DNA of 64,000 nucleotides from Acetobacteraceae bacterium (GTDB lineage: Bacteria; Pseudomonadota; Alphaproteobacteria; Acetobacterales; Acetobacteraceae): the NCBI GenBank assembly GCA_024280945.1, contig JAMXLO010000111.1, positions 23,231 to 87,230 of the forward strand. The letters run 5' to 3'. The notes under the pieces are model-generated. The model ran no database searches. It saw only the letters and a program-made list of their open reading frames with translations, and was not told the origin of the DNA. Positions 1-9,379 of this stretch are shown in pieces (within the stretch, counting starts at the first letter, position 1; the number at the start of each line of letters is the position of its first letter). The translations under genes and the position numbers were made by a program.

Positions 1-73
1 GGGCGATCCGCGCGCTTTGTGCGCGTGGATGCCGCGTGACCTGGTGCGTTCACTATAAAATGGACCGAGCCCG

Positions 74-93
74 ACCACCGGAATTGCGGTGGT
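74..93. promoter_or_regulatory. Leader hairpin upstream of the first binding-protein gene
   Basis: A perfect 7-bp inverted repeat (ACCACCG / CGGTGGT) encloses a 6-base GAATTG loop, about 60 bases before the start codon. It could be an operator or an mRNA leader hairpin. It has no T-run, so a Rho-independent terminator is unlikely. Function is not known. Confidence 0.3.
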
Positions 94-155
94 TCCTGCA
101 ACGCATCCGTCAGGCTACGCTGCGACTGTAAAGAGCCTGAGGGGGAGGCGATCCA

Positions 156-1742
156 ATGAAGCGACGCGAGTTGCTGGCTGCCGGCGCCTTGCTGTCGGCC
201 GGGCTGGCGCGACCAGCCATCGCACAGGGCGCGACCAAGCCGTTGAAGTTCATCCCTGAGGGCAACCTGCAGAACCCGGATCCGATCTGGTCCACCACCA
301 CGGTGGCACGCAACTTCGGCTACATGATCTGGGACACGCTCTACGGCTGGGACATCGATCTCTCGCCGCAGCCGCAGATGGTCGAAGGTCACTCCATTGA
401 GGACAGCGGGCGGACCTGGCGCTTCCGCCTGCGCGACGGGCAGACATTCCATGATGGCACGCCGGTGCGCGCGGCCGACTGTGTGGCCTCGATCCGACGC
501 TGGATGAAGCGCGATGGCTTCGCCCAGCGGATCGAAGCTGTCACCAACGAGCTCATTGCGACCGACGACCGCAGCTTCGTATTCCGCCTGAAGCAGCCGT
601 TCCCGCTTTTGGCACATGGCCTGGGCAAGCCTACCGCCAATGTCTGCTTCATCATGCCGGAAAGGATCGCCAAGACCGATCCATACAAGCAGATCGAAGA
701 ATATGTCGGCTCCGGCCCCTATGTGTTCAATCGCAGCGAATGGGCGCCGGGCGCGCTCGCCACATTCAAGCGATTCGATGCGTATGCGCCGCGCCAAGAG
801 CCACCGAGTTTCGTCGCCGGCGGCAAGCACGCGAACTTCGAGCGCATCGAGTGGAACATCATTCCCGACCCCGCCACGTCGTCGGCGGCGATCCAATCGG
901 GCGAGGAAGAATGGTGGCAGACGCCGACCGTCGATCTGTTGCCATTGCTGCGCAAGGCCAATGGCGTGGTTGTCGAGCGGCTCGACGATTTCGGCATCGT
1001 CGGCTGCATGCGCTTCAACATGCTGCATCCGCCATTCGACAACGTGAAGCTGCGGCGTGCATTGCTGCCGGCAATCAGCCAGGCGGACTTCATGAATGCG
1101 GCGATGGGCGGCGATCCGGAGTTGACGCGGATCGGGGTTGGCGTGTTCACGCCGGGCTCGCCGCTGGCCAATACGGCGGGCCTTGAGACATTGACAGGAC
1201 CGCGCGACACGACGCTGGCGAAGAAGCTGGTGGCAGAGAGCGGCTACAATGGCGAGAAGGTCCTGTTTATTGCGCCGACCGACTATCCGGTGCTGAACGC
1301 CGAATGCCTGGTCGGCGTCGACCTGATGCAGAAGGTAGGCATCAATGTCGAACTGCAGAGCATGGACTGGGGCACCATGATCCAGCGCCGCAACAACAAG
1401 GACACGATCGACAAGGGCGGTTGGAGTGCATTCTGCACCGGCTGGGAAGGATTGAACCTTGTCGATCCCGGCGCGCACTATCCGATTGCCGGCACCGGCG
1501 AGAAGGGTTGGTTCGGCTGGTTCAAGAGCGACAAGATGGAGACCCTGCGCACTGCCTGGTTCAGCGCTGCCGATCTGGCGACGCAAAAGAGGGTCGCAGA
1601 AGAGATACAGCTCGATGTGTGGGCAGAGGCGCCGTACTACCCGCTCGGGCAGTGGCTGCAGCCGATCGCACACCGCACGACGATCGAGGGCGTCGTCAAG
1701 TCGCCGTTTCCGCTGTTCTGGAACGTGAAGCGGAGCGCCTAA
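156..1742 (+). CDS. ABC transporter substrate-binding protein, family 5 (DppA/OppA-like)
   Basis: This 528-residue protein is a periplasmic solute-binding protein of the dipeptide/oligopeptide class (SBP_bac_5). The N-terminus [20 protein letters not shown] is an export signal with an Arg-Arg pair, probably Tat type. The mature part has the family pattern: [13 protein letters not shown] near residue 45, the [17 protein letters not shown] segment near 88-103, and a C-terminal WNVKRSA. The strong Shine-Dalgarno GGGGGAGG at 141-147 fixes the ATG. No permease or ATPase gene is next to it. It is a clear paralogue of the 9380-10957 protein. The ligand cannot be read from sequence. Its stop overlaps the convergent metX stop by four bases. 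Confidence 0.9.
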   Translation: MKRRELLAAGALLSAGLARPAIAQGATKPLKFIPEGNLQNPDPIWSTTTVARNFGYMIWDTLYGWDIDLSPQPQMVEGHSIEDSGRTWRFRLRDGQTFHDGTPVRAADCVASIRRWMKRDGFAQRIEAVTNELIATDDRSFVFRLKQPFPLLAHGLGKPTANVCFIMPERIAKTDPYKQIEEYVGSGPYVFNRSEWAPGALATFKRFDAYAPRQEPPSFVAGGKHANFERIEWNIIPDPATSSAAIQSGEEEWWQTPTVDLLPLLRKANGVVVERLDDFGIVGCMRFNMLHPPFDNVKLRRALLPAISQADFMNAAMGGDPELTRIGVGVFTPGSPLANTAGLETLTGPRDTTLAKKLVAESGYNGEKVLFIAPTDYPVLNAECLVGVDLMQKVGINVELQSMDWGTMIQRRNNKDTIDKGGWSAFCTGWEGLNLVDPGAHYPIAGTGEKGWFGWFKSDKMETLRTAWFSAADLATQKRVAEEIQLDVWAEAPYYPLGQWLQPIAHRTTIEGVVKSPFPLFWNVKRSA

Positions 1743-2899
1743 GTCTCCAGCCCCGCATGTATCGCGCAGCCGGCCAGAAAACCGGCCAGGGTGCGGTGAA
1801 AGTCGGGCTCGTCGAGCAGGAATGCGTCGTGGCCCTTGTCGGAGGGGATCTCCACGAAAGACACGTTGGCGCCAGCCCGGTTCAGGGCGCGGGCGATCGC
1901 ACGGCTCTCCGCGGTCGGAAACAGCCAGTCAGAGGTGAACGACACCAGCAGGAAGCGCGTACTGGTGCCGCGGAACGCATTCGCAACGTCGCCATGGAAC
2001 TCCACGGCGAGGTCGAAATAGTCCATCGCGCGCGTGATCGTCAGATACGAGTTCGCATCGAAGCGCTGGACGAAGGTCGAACCCTGGTGACGCAGGTAGC
2101 TCTCGACCTCGAACATCTCACCGAACAGGCCGATCGCCTCGGAGGGATCCTTGGGTGCGTTCTGCAGGCGGCGCCCAAACTTACGCGTCATCGCTTCCTC
2201 GGAGAGGTAGGTGATGTGCGCGCACATCCGCGCCACGGCGAGGCCACGCGCCGGCACCCGACCGCTCGCCCAGTAGCGGCCGCCGTCCCAGTCGGGATCG
2301 GCGAAGATCGCCTGACGGCCGACTTCGTGGAAGGCGATGTTCTGCGCGGAATGATACGCCGCGCAGGCAATCGGCAGAGCGGCCAACACTGCGTCGGGAT
2401 AGCTCGCCACCCATTGCAGCACCTGCATGCCACCCATCGAGCCACCCATGACCGCGAACAGTCGCGTGATGCCCAGGTGGTCGATCAGCATCTTCTGCGC
2501 CCGCACCATGTCGCCGATGGTCACGGGGGGAAAGTCAGTACCCCAGAGCCCCATCCCATCGTCACGCATGCTGCGTGGCCCAGATGAGCCCATGCACCCG
2601 CCAAGCACATTGACGCAGATCACGAAGTAGCGGTCGGTATCCACCGGCAGGCCCGGGCCGACCACCATGTCCCACCAGCCATCCTTGCCGGTGAGCGGAT
2701 GCCGTTCGGCGACATACTGGTCGCCGGTGAGCGCATGACAGACCAGAATGGCATTGGACCGCGCCGCGTTGAGCGTGCCGTAGGTGCGATACGCGACCGT
2801 CATCCGCCGCAGGCGCACGCCGCAGTCCAGCGCCATTCCGTCCTCGAACGTGACGCTGGGGCTGTGTTCGGTGGCGGCGAGCGCTGTAGCCGTGTCCAT
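1739..2899 (-). CDS. metX: Homoserine O-acetyltransferase
   Basis: MetX transfers an acetyl group from acetyl-CoA to homoserine for methionine synthesis. The 386-residue length is typical. It is an alpha/beta hydrolase: the oxyanion region is [13 protein letters not shown], the nucleophile elbow is [12 protein letters not shown], and the catalytic Asp and His lie in SDWLFP and KGHDAFL near the C-terminus. Substrate specificity (acetyl versus succinyl) is assigned from family resemblance only. The usual alphaproteobacterial partner metW is not next to it. It is divergent from the chorismate mutase gene across about 100 bp. I looked for a SAM riboswitch there and could not make a convincing case. 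Confidence 0.93.
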   Translation of the reverse strand: MDTATALAATEHSPSVTFEDGMALDCGVRLRRMTVAYRTYGTLNAARSNAILVCHALTGDQYVAERHPLTGKDGWWDMVVGPGLPVDTDRYFVICVNVLGGCMGSSGPRSMRDDGMGLWGTDFPPVTIGDMVRAQKMLIDHLGITRLFAVMGGSMGGMQVLQWVASYPDAVLAALPIACAAYHSAQNIAFHEVGRQAIFADPDWDGGRYWASGRVPARGLAVARMCAHITYLSEEAMTRKFGRRLQNAPKDPSEAIGLFGEMFEVESYLRHQGSTFVQRFDANSYLTITRAMDYFDLAVEFHGDVANAFRGTSTRFLLVSFTSDWLFPTAESRAIARALNRAGANVSFVEIPSDKGHDAFLLDEPDFHRTLAGFLAGCAIHAGLET

Positions 2900-3001
2900 C
2901 TCGCATTTGCATAGGCCCGGCGCGGGCCGGTCGCAACGGTCCGCGTGCTGTTTGCACGTCGGCCCGCTTCGGCTATCAGTGCCGGCCTTGTTCCGGCCGG
3001 T

Positions 3002-3910
3002 ATGATGTCCAGTCCGATTTCTCTCGATACCTCACCCGCTCCGGCCGCTTCGGCGGAAGAGCCCGCGGCGCCCGATGGCTGGCGGGGCGGGCTTGCCACG
3101 CTGCGCAGCGAACTCGATCGGATCGACGGTGCACTGCATGACCTGCTGATGGAGCGCGCCCGCGTGGTCGAGCAGGTGGCGAAGTCCGGCAAGCGCGGCG
3201 CCTACCGGCCGGGACGCGAGGCCTCGATCATCCGGCGCCTGCTGAATCGACATAACGGGGCGCTGCCGCCGCAGACGATCGTGCGATTGTGGCGCGAGTT
3301 GCTGGCCGGCACCACCGCGATGCAGGGGCCGTTCGCGGTTTCGGTCTACGAGCCGGATGGTGATGCGGTGTTCACCCAGGCGGCGCGCGAGCACTTCGGC
3401 GCATTGACGCCGCTGCATGCCTTCAGGCGGTCCTCGCAGGCGATGGCCGAAGTCAGCCGGGGCGTGTCAGCCGTCGGAGTGCTGCCGTTGCCGTCGGAGA
3501 CCAGTGGCGTGCGCGACGACTGGTGGACCGCCATGTTGCAGCAAGAGCAGCCGCGCCTGCATATCGTTGCCCGGTTGCCGTTCTGGGCACCGCGACCCGA
3601 TGGTGCCCCCGAGGTGCAGGCCCTGGTGATCGCAGGGACCGAGCCAGATCCGTCTGGGCACGACCGGTCCTTGCTGGGGGTCGATCTCGATGCGCCTGTC
3701 AGCCGGGGGCGAGTGGCGGCGATGCTGGCGGCTGCAGACCTGGCCGCCGAAACCGTTGTCCTGAGCCGCGACAGCGTTGCCCGTGCGCTGGTCGAGGTCG
3801 CGGGCTTCCTCACCGACGATGACCCGCGTCTGGCCCGGCTCAATGCAGCCCTGCGCCGGCCAGTGGTGCTGGGTGCCTACGCGATACCCGAGCCCGGAGC
3901 CGCCGCATGA
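3002..3910 (+). CDS. Chorismate mutase (AroQ type) with prephenate dehydratase-like C-terminal half
   Basis: The enzyme rearranges chorismate to prephenate for Phe/Tyr synthesis. After a roughly 30-residue acidic/Pro-Ala leader, an AroQ helix domain follows, with [26 protein letters not shown] and the [13 protein letters not shown] stretch holding the usual Arg/Lys/Glu active-site pattern. The remaining 200 residues resemble the prephenate dehydratase catalytic fold, but I do not find the TRF motif, so that half is probably not a working dehydratase. The reading frame is open back to 2945; I chose the ATG at 3002 because the extra N-terminus is unlike the family. The last four bases overlap hisC (ATGA), so the two are translationally coupled. 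Confidence 0.85.
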   Translation: MMSSPISLDTSPAPAASAEEPAAPDGWRGGLATLRSELDRIDGALHDLLMERARVVEQVAKSGKRGAYRPGREASIIRRLLNRHNGALPPQTIVRLWRELLAGTTAMQGPFAVSVYEPDGDAVFTQAAREHFGALTPLHAFRRSSQAMAEVSRGVSAVGVLPLPSETSGVRDDWWTAMLQQEQPRLHIVARLPFWAPRPDGAPEVQALVIAGTEPDPSGHDRSLLGVDLDAPVSRGRVAAMLAAADLAAETVVLSRDSVARALVEVAGFLTDDDPRLARLNAALRRPVVLGAYAIPEPGAAA

Positions 3911-5025
3911 CCCCCCCTCGCCCACGGCCCGAAGTGCTGGAGATTTCGCCCTATGTCGGCGGCGAGTCGACCGTGCCTGGGGTCAACCGGGTCTTGAAGC
4001 TGTCGTCCAACGAGGGCGCATTCGGAGTGCCACCGGGCGCTCAGGAGGCCTATCGGCGCACAGCGGAAGAACTGCACAGATATCCCGATGGAGACGCTGC
4101 GGAACTGCGCCGGGCGATCGGCGCGCGTTTCAAGCTTGACCCGGCGCGGATCGTCTGTGGCTGCGGCTCCGACGACCTGATCTATCAGCTCTGCCTTGCC
4201 TATGGTGGGCACGGCCGCGACATCGTCATGAGCGCGCACGGCTTCGCCATCTACCATATTGCGGGCACCTATGCCGGCAGCCGGGTGATCAAGACGCCGG
4301 AGCGCGATCTGACCGCGGATGTCGACGCCTTGCTCGCGGCAGTATCGGCCTCGACGCGGCTGGTATTCCTGGCCAACCCCAACAATCCAACAGGCAGCAT
4401 GCTGTCGTACGAAGAGGTGGCGCGGCTGCGCGCGGGCCTGCCGCAGGAAGTGCTGCTGGTACTCGATGCCGCGTATGCCGAATACATCGACCGGCCCGAC
4501 TATGATCCCGGCATCCGCATTGTAGACGCTACCGACAACACGGTGATGCTGCGGACATTCTCCAAGATCTTCGGCCTCGGTGGCATGCGGATCGGTTGGG
4601 CCTATGGCCCGCCTGCGGTGATCGACGTGTTCAATCGGGTGCGGGCGCCGTTCAATATCTCGATCGCTGCGCAGGCGGCGGCGATCGCCGCGCTGGCCGA
4701 GCCGGGATGGGTCGAGAAGGGTCGAGCGCACAACAAGGAATATCGCGCGAAGCTGACCGAGGGACTGCGTGCTGCGCGGATCAAGGTGTGGCCATCTGAG
4801 GGCAACTTCGTGCTGGCCGATTTCGCCACACCCGAACGGGCCAAGGCGGCGGACGAGTTCATGCGCTCACGCGGGGCGATCACGCGTCCGGTCGGCGGTT
4901 ATGGACTGCCTCATTGCCTGCGCATCACGGTCGGCACCGCCGAGGAGGTGGAGATCGTCATCGCAACCCTCACCGAGTTTATGGGATCTCCGGGACAAGT
5001 TCCGGGATTGGCTTCGCGTGCCTGA
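3907..5025 (+). CDS. hisC: Histidinol-phosphate aminotransferase
   Basis: A PLP fold-type I aminotransferase of 372 residues converting imidazole acetol phosphate and glutamate to histidinol phosphate. Landmarks are [14 protein letters not shown] near the start, [14 protein letters not shown] in the middle, LDAAYAEY for the cofactor Asp/Tyr, and [19 protein letters not shown] carrying the Schiff-base lysine. It sits between chorismate mutase and tyrA with overlaps at both ends. In this arrangement HisC homologues often act also as aromatic aminotransferases in Tyr/Phe synthesis; that dual role is inferred from context. Start codon overlaps the upstream stop as ATGA. Confidence 0.92.
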   Translation: MTPPRPRPEVLEISPYVGGESTVPGVNRVLKLSSNEGAFGVPPGAQEAYRRTAEELHRYPDGDAAELRRAIGARFKLDPARIVCGCGSDDLIYQLCLAYGGHGRDIVMSAHGFAIYHIAGTYAGSRVIKTPERDLTADVDALLAAVSASTRLVFLANPNNPTGSMLSYEEVARLRAGLPQEVLLVLDAAYAEYIDRPDYDPGIRIVDATDNTVMLRTFSKIFGLGGMRIGWAYGPPAVIDVFNRVRAPFNISIAAQAAAIAALAEPGWVEKGRAHNKEYRAKLTEGLRAARIKVWPSEGNFVLADFATPERAKAADEFMRSRGAITRPVGGYGLPHCLRITVGTAEEVEIVIATLTEFMGSPGQVPGLASRA

Positions 5026-5905
5026 ACCGCTGTTCCGACGGCTGGCGCTGATCGGCATCGGGCTGATCGGCAGCTCCGTGGCGCGCATCGCCAAACAGCG
5101 TGGCGACCTGGCGGGCGAAGTCGTGGTGACGGCGCGCACGGCCAAGACCCTCGCGCGGGTGCGCGAGCTTGGTTTCGCCGACCGGATCGAGACGGATGCC
5201 GGCCGCGCGGTACAGGGCGCCGATGGCGTAATGCTGTGCGCGCCAGTGGGCGCGTTCGCCGACATCGCGATGGCGATTGCGCCGCATCTGATGCCGGGAG
5301 CGGTGCTGACCGATGTGGGTTCCACCAAGCAGTCGGCCATCCGCGACATCGGGCCGCTGGTGCCGGCGGGCGTGCACTTCGTGCCGGCCCACCCGGTGGC
5401 GGGGACCGAGTACTCCGGCCCGGACTCCGGGTTCACCACCTTGTTTGAAGGCCGCTGGGCGCTGCTGACACCCCCGCCTGGAACGGACGAATCCGCTGTA
5501 GCGAAAATGGAAGAATTCTGGCGCCGCTGCGGATCGATGGTGCAGCGGATGGAGCCGGGGCACCACGACCGGGTGCTGGCGGTAGTATCGCACCTGCCGC
5601 ACCTGATCGCCTTCACCATCTGCGGCACAGCCGATGACCTGGAGGGCGAAACGCGTCAGGAGGTGCTGCAATTCGCCGCCTCGGGCTTCCGCGACTTCAC
5701 CCGTATTGCGGCGAGCGATCCTGTGATGTGGCGCGACATCTTCCTGAACAACCGCGAGGCGCTGCTGGAGATGCTGGCCCGCTTCGTCGAGGACGCACAG
5801 GCGATGTCGCGCGCAGTACGCTGGGGAGACGCCGGATATATCGAGGACAAGGTTGAGCGCGGGCGAAAGATCAGACGGAGCCTGATCGAGCTGAAGCAGG
5901 CGTGA
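5018..5905 (+). CDS. tyrA: Prephenate/arogenate dehydrogenase
   Basis: A 295-residue NAD(P)-dependent oxidative decarboxylase of prephenate (or arogenate) for tyrosine synthesis. The Rossmann motif [15 protein letters not shown] is at the N-terminus, DVGSTKQ follows the nucleotide domain, and the catalytic [10 protein letters not shown] is about one-third along. The frame is open far upstream, but those codons are the shadow of hisC. The GTG at 5018 gives a normal N-terminus and overlaps the last 8 bases of hisC, which argues for coupled translation of chorismate mutase, hisC and tyrA. NAD versus NADP preference is not assigned. Confidence 0.92.
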   Translation: MPEPLFRRLALIGIGLIGSSVARIAKQRGDLAGEVVVTARTAKTLARVRELGFADRIETDAGRAVQGADGVMLCAPVGAFADIAMAIAPHLMPGAVLTDVGSTKQSAIRDIGPLVPAGVHFVPAHPVAGTEYSGPDSGFTTLFEGRWALLTPPPGTDESAVAKMEEFWRRCGSMVQRMEPGHHDRVLAVVSHLPHLIAFTICGTADDLEGETRQEVLQFAASGFRDFTRIAASDPVMWRDIFLNNREALLEMLARFVEDAQAMSRAVRWGDAGYIEDKVERGRKIRRSLIELKQA

Positions 5906-5922
5906 TCCTGCTCCGGATAGCG

Positions 5923-6270
5923 CTACGGCAACCGGTTGTTCCTTAACGCAAGCAACTCGTGCGCTATATCGAACAGGCGTCGCCCGACCTGCGGATCGTC
6001 GATCTCTTCGGCGAGTTGCCAGGTGTCGTGAAACAGTTCCGACAGATCCTGTGCAAGGGTGTCGGTGCTCGCGTCGTGTAGAGCCATAGCCGCTCTGTCC
6101 TGCGGCAGGAGACCGACGAAGCGGGCGCCGGTCCAGATTTCGACACCGGCGTGCTGGTTCAGGAGAGAAAACGCGGCATCGAGTGCATCCTGATCGGCGG
6201 CGAATTCCGCGCCTCGCGCCTCCACGGCGCCACCATCATCACTCAGACTGATCAGCCGGTAGAATGCCAT
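5923..6270 (-). CDS. Small hypothetical protein with MAFYRL N-terminus
   Basis: A 115-residue acidic soluble protein, function unknown. I place the start at 6270 rather than at an upstream in-frame ATG at 6330 because GGAGG lies just before it and the resulting N-terminus MAFYRLISLSDDGG matches the one at 34817-35008 (MALYRIYMIGSDD). Both continue with an A-D-Q-(D/E)-A helix and an E-(V/I)-W strand, so they share a short alpha/beta domain of about 60 residues. The extra C-terminal half here is helical and Leu-rich (TLAQDLSELFHDTW, LFDIAHELLALR). It is convergent with tyrA. No signal peptide or membrane segment is visible. Confidence 0.7.
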   Translation of the reverse strand: MAFYRLISLSDDGGAVEARGAEFAADQDALDAAFSLLNQHAGVEIWTGARFVGLLPQDRAAMALHDASTDTLAQDLSELFHDTWQLAEEIDDPQVGRRLFDIAHELLALRNNRLP

Positions 6271-6393
6271 CCGTGCCTCCACACAGTGTGGACAGGAGCA
6301 CGCATCTCCAATCACGCGAGATTGGCACACGGATCCCTCGTCGAGGCAAGTGATTAAATTCTGCGGTAGAAATAATGGCGCAAGCGTGTCCGG

Positions 6394-6561
6394 TCAGCCA
6401 CGCTGGCGCGCCACCGCCTCATAACGCGCGGCCAATCGCAGCAGTGAGCTGATCGCGTCTTCCGTCGTCGCGGTCGCCGCCATGCGGCGAAGTTCGGCAG
6501 CCTTCTTCTTCAGCTCCGCGACTGTCCGCGCAGACACCGGCACGTCATAGGACCCTTCCAT
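6394..6561 (-). CDS. Small helical hypothetical protein, 55 aa
   Basis: Reading the reverse strand gives an uninterrupted 55-residue frame starting MEGSYDVPVSARTVAELKKK and ending AARYEAVARQRG. The pattern of an ELRRMAATATT turn followed by a Leu-rich LLRLAARYEAVA helix recalls the very common short alphaproteobacterial proteins that read roughly ELRRLAEEA..LLRLAERYE. It is a predicted helical hairpin with no export signal. Function unknown. It is same-strand with, and about 120 bp upstream of, the 5923-6270 gene. Composition and third-position GC agree with coding. No other gene occupies this stretch. Confidence 0.6.
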   Translation of the reverse strand: MEGSYDVPVSARTVAELKKKAAELRRMAATATTEDAISSLLRLAARYEAVARQRG

Positions 6562-6724
6562 AAGCCGCAGATATACCGTCTTCCACTACAGCCTGGTTAA
6601 AGCGGCGATCAGCTCACGCCGTGGTGACAAGAGCATCGCGCCATGGTGCCCGATCAGGCAACGCGCTTGCATCCGCGCCAGGGTTGGGCTGAAACAATCG
6701 CAAACTGCTCAGGTTCTGCTTCTC

Positions 6725-7471
6725 ATGCCTCCGCTCATCGGCATTCCGGCTTGTGCCCGTCTGGTGGTGAATGGGCAATTGCGCCACGACACGCCGGCGC
6801 GCTACCCGGCCGCCGTACTCGGCGGCGCTGGGGCGGTGCCGATCCTGATCCCACCAATGGGCGAGGCTGCGCTTGCGGTGCTCGATGCGCTCGATGGCCT
6901 GATGCTGCCCGGCAGCCCGAGCAACGTGCATCCGTCGCATTACGATGGTGGCGACAGCCTGACCCCGGAACAGCACGACCTGGAGCGTGATGCCACGACC
7001 TTGCGCCTGATCCCAGAGGCGCTGTCGCGCGGCATGCCGCTGCTGGCGATCTGTCGCGGCATCCAGGAGCTGAACGTCGCACTCGGAGGGACCCTGCACC
7101 AGAGGCTGCACGAGGTGCCGGAGCGGATGGATCATCGTCCCGAACCGGGCACGATCGAGGAGAAATACGCACCGCGACACCTGGTGTTTCTGTCGGGGCA
7201 GCTCGCTCGCATCGTCGGCAGCAGCAAGATCCTGGTGAACTCGCTGCACGGCCAGGGTATCGATGTGCTGGCGCCCGGACTGGTGGTGGAGGCGACGGCG
7301 ACCGACGGCACGATAGAGGCAGTACGCGTCGAGCCGGCGCGCTCATTCGCCTTCGGCGTTCAGTGGCATCCGGAGTGGGGCTATGCCGATGACAGCGCGA
7401 GCCTCGCCATCTTCCGTGCCTTTGGCGCTGCCTGCGCCGCATATCGCTCAGGGCTGCGCAGCGCGGCTTGA
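6725..7471 (+). CDS. Class-I glutamine amidotransferase-like hydrolase, PuuD/gamma-Glu-GABA hydrolase family
   Basis: A 248-residue Peptidase_C26 protein that probably hydrolyses gamma-glutamyl amides. The nucleophile Cys110 lies in LLAICRGIQELNVALGGTL, and the His/Glu pair of the triad in FGVQWHPEWG near residue 215. The N-terminus PPLIGIPACARLVVNGQ matches the PuuD group. No other puu or polyamine genes surround it, so the physiological substrate (gamma-glutamyl-GABA or another gamma-glutamyl compound) is open. The ATG is preceded only by a weak AGG. It runs in the same direction as the SDR gene 100 bp downstream. Confidence 0.85.
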   Translation: MPPLIGIPACARLVVNGQLRHDTPARYPAAVLGGAGAVPILIPPMGEAALAVLDALDGLMLPGSPSNVHPSHYDGGDSLTPEQHDLERDATTLRLIPEALSRGMPLLAICRGIQELNVALGGTLHQRLHEVPERMDHRPEPGTIEEKYAPRHLVFLSGQLARIVGSSKILVNSLHGQGIDVLAPGLVVEATATDGTIEAVRVEPARSFAFGVQWHPEWGYADDSASLAIFRAFGAACAAYRSGLRSAA

Positions 7472-7570
7472 GACAGGTCCATAGCGCAGCGATACGCCGC
7501 GCGAGCGGCGCTCGTTGACGAAATGGCGCGCGTCCAGGACGGTGTCGGCCAGTGAATTCGGAAGGGGACC

Positions 7571-8332
7571 ATGGATCTGCAGCTGGCTGGCAAACGGGTG
7601 CTGATCACCGGCGGCTCGAAGGGAATCGGCCGCGCCACGGCCGACGTGCTGGCAGACGAGGGGTGCGACCTGACGCTGGTCGCGCGCGACCAGGGCGCGC
7701 TGGACGAGGCGGCGGCAGCAATTCGCGGACGGCGCCAGGTCAACGTGCGAACGATTTCCGCTGATCTTTCCTCGGACGCGGCAGTGCGGCGCGTCGCGGC
7801 CGAGGCGGGCGAACTCGACGTCCTGGTGAACAATGCGGGGGCGATCCCACCTGGGGATCTGCTGTCGGTGGACGACGCCAGGTGGCGCGAGGCGTGGGAT
7901 CTGAAGGTGTTCGGCTACATCTCGTTCTGTCGCGTCGTGTACGCGCAGATGAAGGCGCGACGCATGGGCGTGATCATCAACATCATAGGCGCCGCCGGTG
8001 AGAGTTTCCCGACCGGCTATATCGCCGGTGCCGCGGGCAATGCATCGCTGATGGCATTCACTCGCGCGCTCGGCAAGGGCGCGCCGGCGGATGGGCTGCG
8101 TGTGGTGGCGATCAACCCAGGGCCGGTAGAGACCGATCGGCTGGTGATGCTGCGTCGCGCCGAAGCACAGGCGAAGTTCGGTGATCCTGAGCGATGGCGC
8201 GAGCTGACCGCGAACATGCCGTTCGGACGCGCGGCCACGCCGAAGGAGATCGGCAACGCCGTGGCGTTTCTCGCTAGTCCATTGTCCGCCTATACCACCG
8301 GGACGGTGCTCACCATCAACGGCGGCGGGTGA
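7571..8332 (+). CDS. SDR-family protein with atypical active site
   Basis: A 253-residue short-chain dehydrogenase/reductase fold. The cofactor motif is TGGSKGIG at 13-20, followed by the structural NNAG at 87-90. The usual Tyr-x-x-x-Lys is not present: Tyr150 is followed by Ile-Ala-Gly-Ala, so the lysine position is Ala154. No Ser is found 12-14 residues before the Tyr. NPGPV after the active-site region is normal. I recall a subfamily of SDRs with YIAG..GNAxLMAFTRAL, so this may be a conserved variant rather than decay. Substrate unknown. GAAGGGGACC gives a good ribosome site for the ATG. Confidence 0.82.
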   Translation: MDLQLAGKRVLITGGSKGIGRATADVLADEGCDLTLVARDQGALDEAAAAIRGRRQVNVRTISADLSSDAAVRRVAAEAGELDVLVNNAGAIPPGDLLSVDDARWREAWDLKVFGYISFCRVVYAQMKARRMGVIINIIGAAGESFPTGYIAGAAGNASLMAFTRALGKGAPADGLRVVAINPGPVETDRLVMLRRAEAQAKFGDPERWRELTANMPFGRAATPKEIGNAVAFLASPLSAYTTGTVLTINGGG

Positions 8333-8643
8333 CGGCTGCTTGACGTGTTGCCACGCGCGAGTGTCGGCATGCCTGATTTCGCCGCAACCGCCTCCTCGCC
8401 GTTTACCGAAGCGCTCAATGCGATGAAGAGGGCGCCGGAGTTCTACGACCGAGGCCGGATTGGGCGACCGTGGCACCGTCGCCGCATGGTTTGGCCGCCT
8501 CGCCTAGGAACGCCGGGCAGTGCGGCAATTTCCATCGCAGTTCTTATGACTACCATGGCGTTGGACATCGAACGTGTGCTGTTCGCTCAGGCTTGGGCGA
8601 GGTAAGCGAAACCTGTAACCGATTTTGCTGAGACGGCACGTGC
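8333..8643. other. Intergenic stretch without a supported gene
   Basis: This 311-bp region between an SDR gene and the 3' end of the DsrE-like gene holds an 86-codon plus-strand frame (8345-8605) whose translation is Arg/Pro/Trp-rich and family-less. I see no ribosome site, repeat or terminator that I would defend. Confidence 0.5.
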
Positions 8644-9132
8644 TTAGTCAGCCGAGATGTAGGTGTAACCCTTGGCCTGATATGCGGCCAGGGAAATCCA
8701 TCCGTTGCCGACCACCACTATGCCAGGATCGACATCTTCCGGATTGGTGCCAGAAAGACGCGCGGCAATGGAGCACTGTTCAATACCCGCGATGCCTTCG
8801 GCCGTATGCAGTGCCTTGATTTTGGCTGCGATATTCTGCGCGTTGGCACGATCTTCCGACTTGATCTTGCTCTGATCCGTCTGCACGAGTTTGGTCGCGC
8901 CGCTACGGAACCCGATCACGATGCTGGGCTTGATGCCTTGCTTTATCAACGATTGCCGGGTTTCATCAATCACGTCGAGTTCGCGGACCAGCGCATCGCT
9001 GTTGCCGGTAGTGACATCAAACGCGATCTTGAGTTCCTTCAATCCCGACAAAGCGGCTTGATCCTGCGCATATGCCGTGGTGGCTATAACAGAGAATGCT
9101 GCACCAGTCGCGATGGACAGAATCTTTGACAT
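8644..9132 (-). CDS. Exported DsrE-family protein
   Basis: A 162-residue protein with a classical signal peptide (MSKILSIATGAAFSVIATTA, cleavage after AYA near residue 22), so it is periplasmic. The mature part resembles the periplasmic DsrE/DsrF-like group: LKIAFDVTTGN strand, an ALVRELDVIDETRQSLI helix, the IVIGFRSGATKLV strand, one cysteine in GIEQCSIAARL, and a VGNGWISLAAYQAKGYTYI end. The frame is open to 9183; GGGAGGG five bases before 9132 picks that ATG. Function is unknown. With a single Cys it may bind or relay sulfur, which is inference. It stands alone, in the same direction as the upstream binding-protein gene. Confidence 0.75.
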   Translation of the reverse strand: MSKILSIATGAAFSVIATTAYAQDQAALSGLKELKIAFDVTTGNSDALVRELDVIDETRQSLIKQGIKPSIVIGFRSGATKLVQTDQSKIKSEDRANAQNIAAKIKALHTAEGIAGIEQCSIAARLSGTNPEDVDPGIVVVGNGWISLAAYQAKGYTYISAD

Positions 9133-9327
9133 GCTTTCCCTCCCCTTGTGCGCTATTACACGGTCTTCCTTGGTTGCACCCAAGGCGCCTTAGCAAAGAA
9201 AGATGCGCTCGAAAGTGTCAACAAGCAATAGGCATTGGCCGAATCCACATATTGCGCGCTGGCGTTATTCAAAAAAGGAGCTGGTGCGATCAACCTCCGC
9301 ACGATCACGCGCGGATCTTGCCAGCCC

Positions 9328-9369
9328 GATCGGCATCCCGGTCCATCGCAACGAACCGGGATACCGATC
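9328..9369. terminator. Long hairpin after the second binding-protein gene
   Basis: GATCGG-c-ATCCCGGT pairs with ACCGGGAT-a-CCGATC around a 12-base loop: 14 base pairs with a single internal mismatch. It lies 11 bases beyond the stop of the 9380-10957 gene on its downstream side. There is no T-run, so it may be an mRNA 3'-end stabiliser or a REP-like unit rather than an intrinsic terminator. Confidence 0.5.
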
Positions 9370-9379
9370 GTCGCTGCCG

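Noticed and set aside
2900..3001. SAM riboswitch upstream of metX
   Set aside because: SAM-II elements occur before metX in some alphaproteobacteria, but I could not match the conserved loop or pseudoknot here.
8345..8605. 86-codon plus-strand gene
   Set aside because: No ribosome site, no family, Arg/Trp/Pro-rich composition; left as intergenic.
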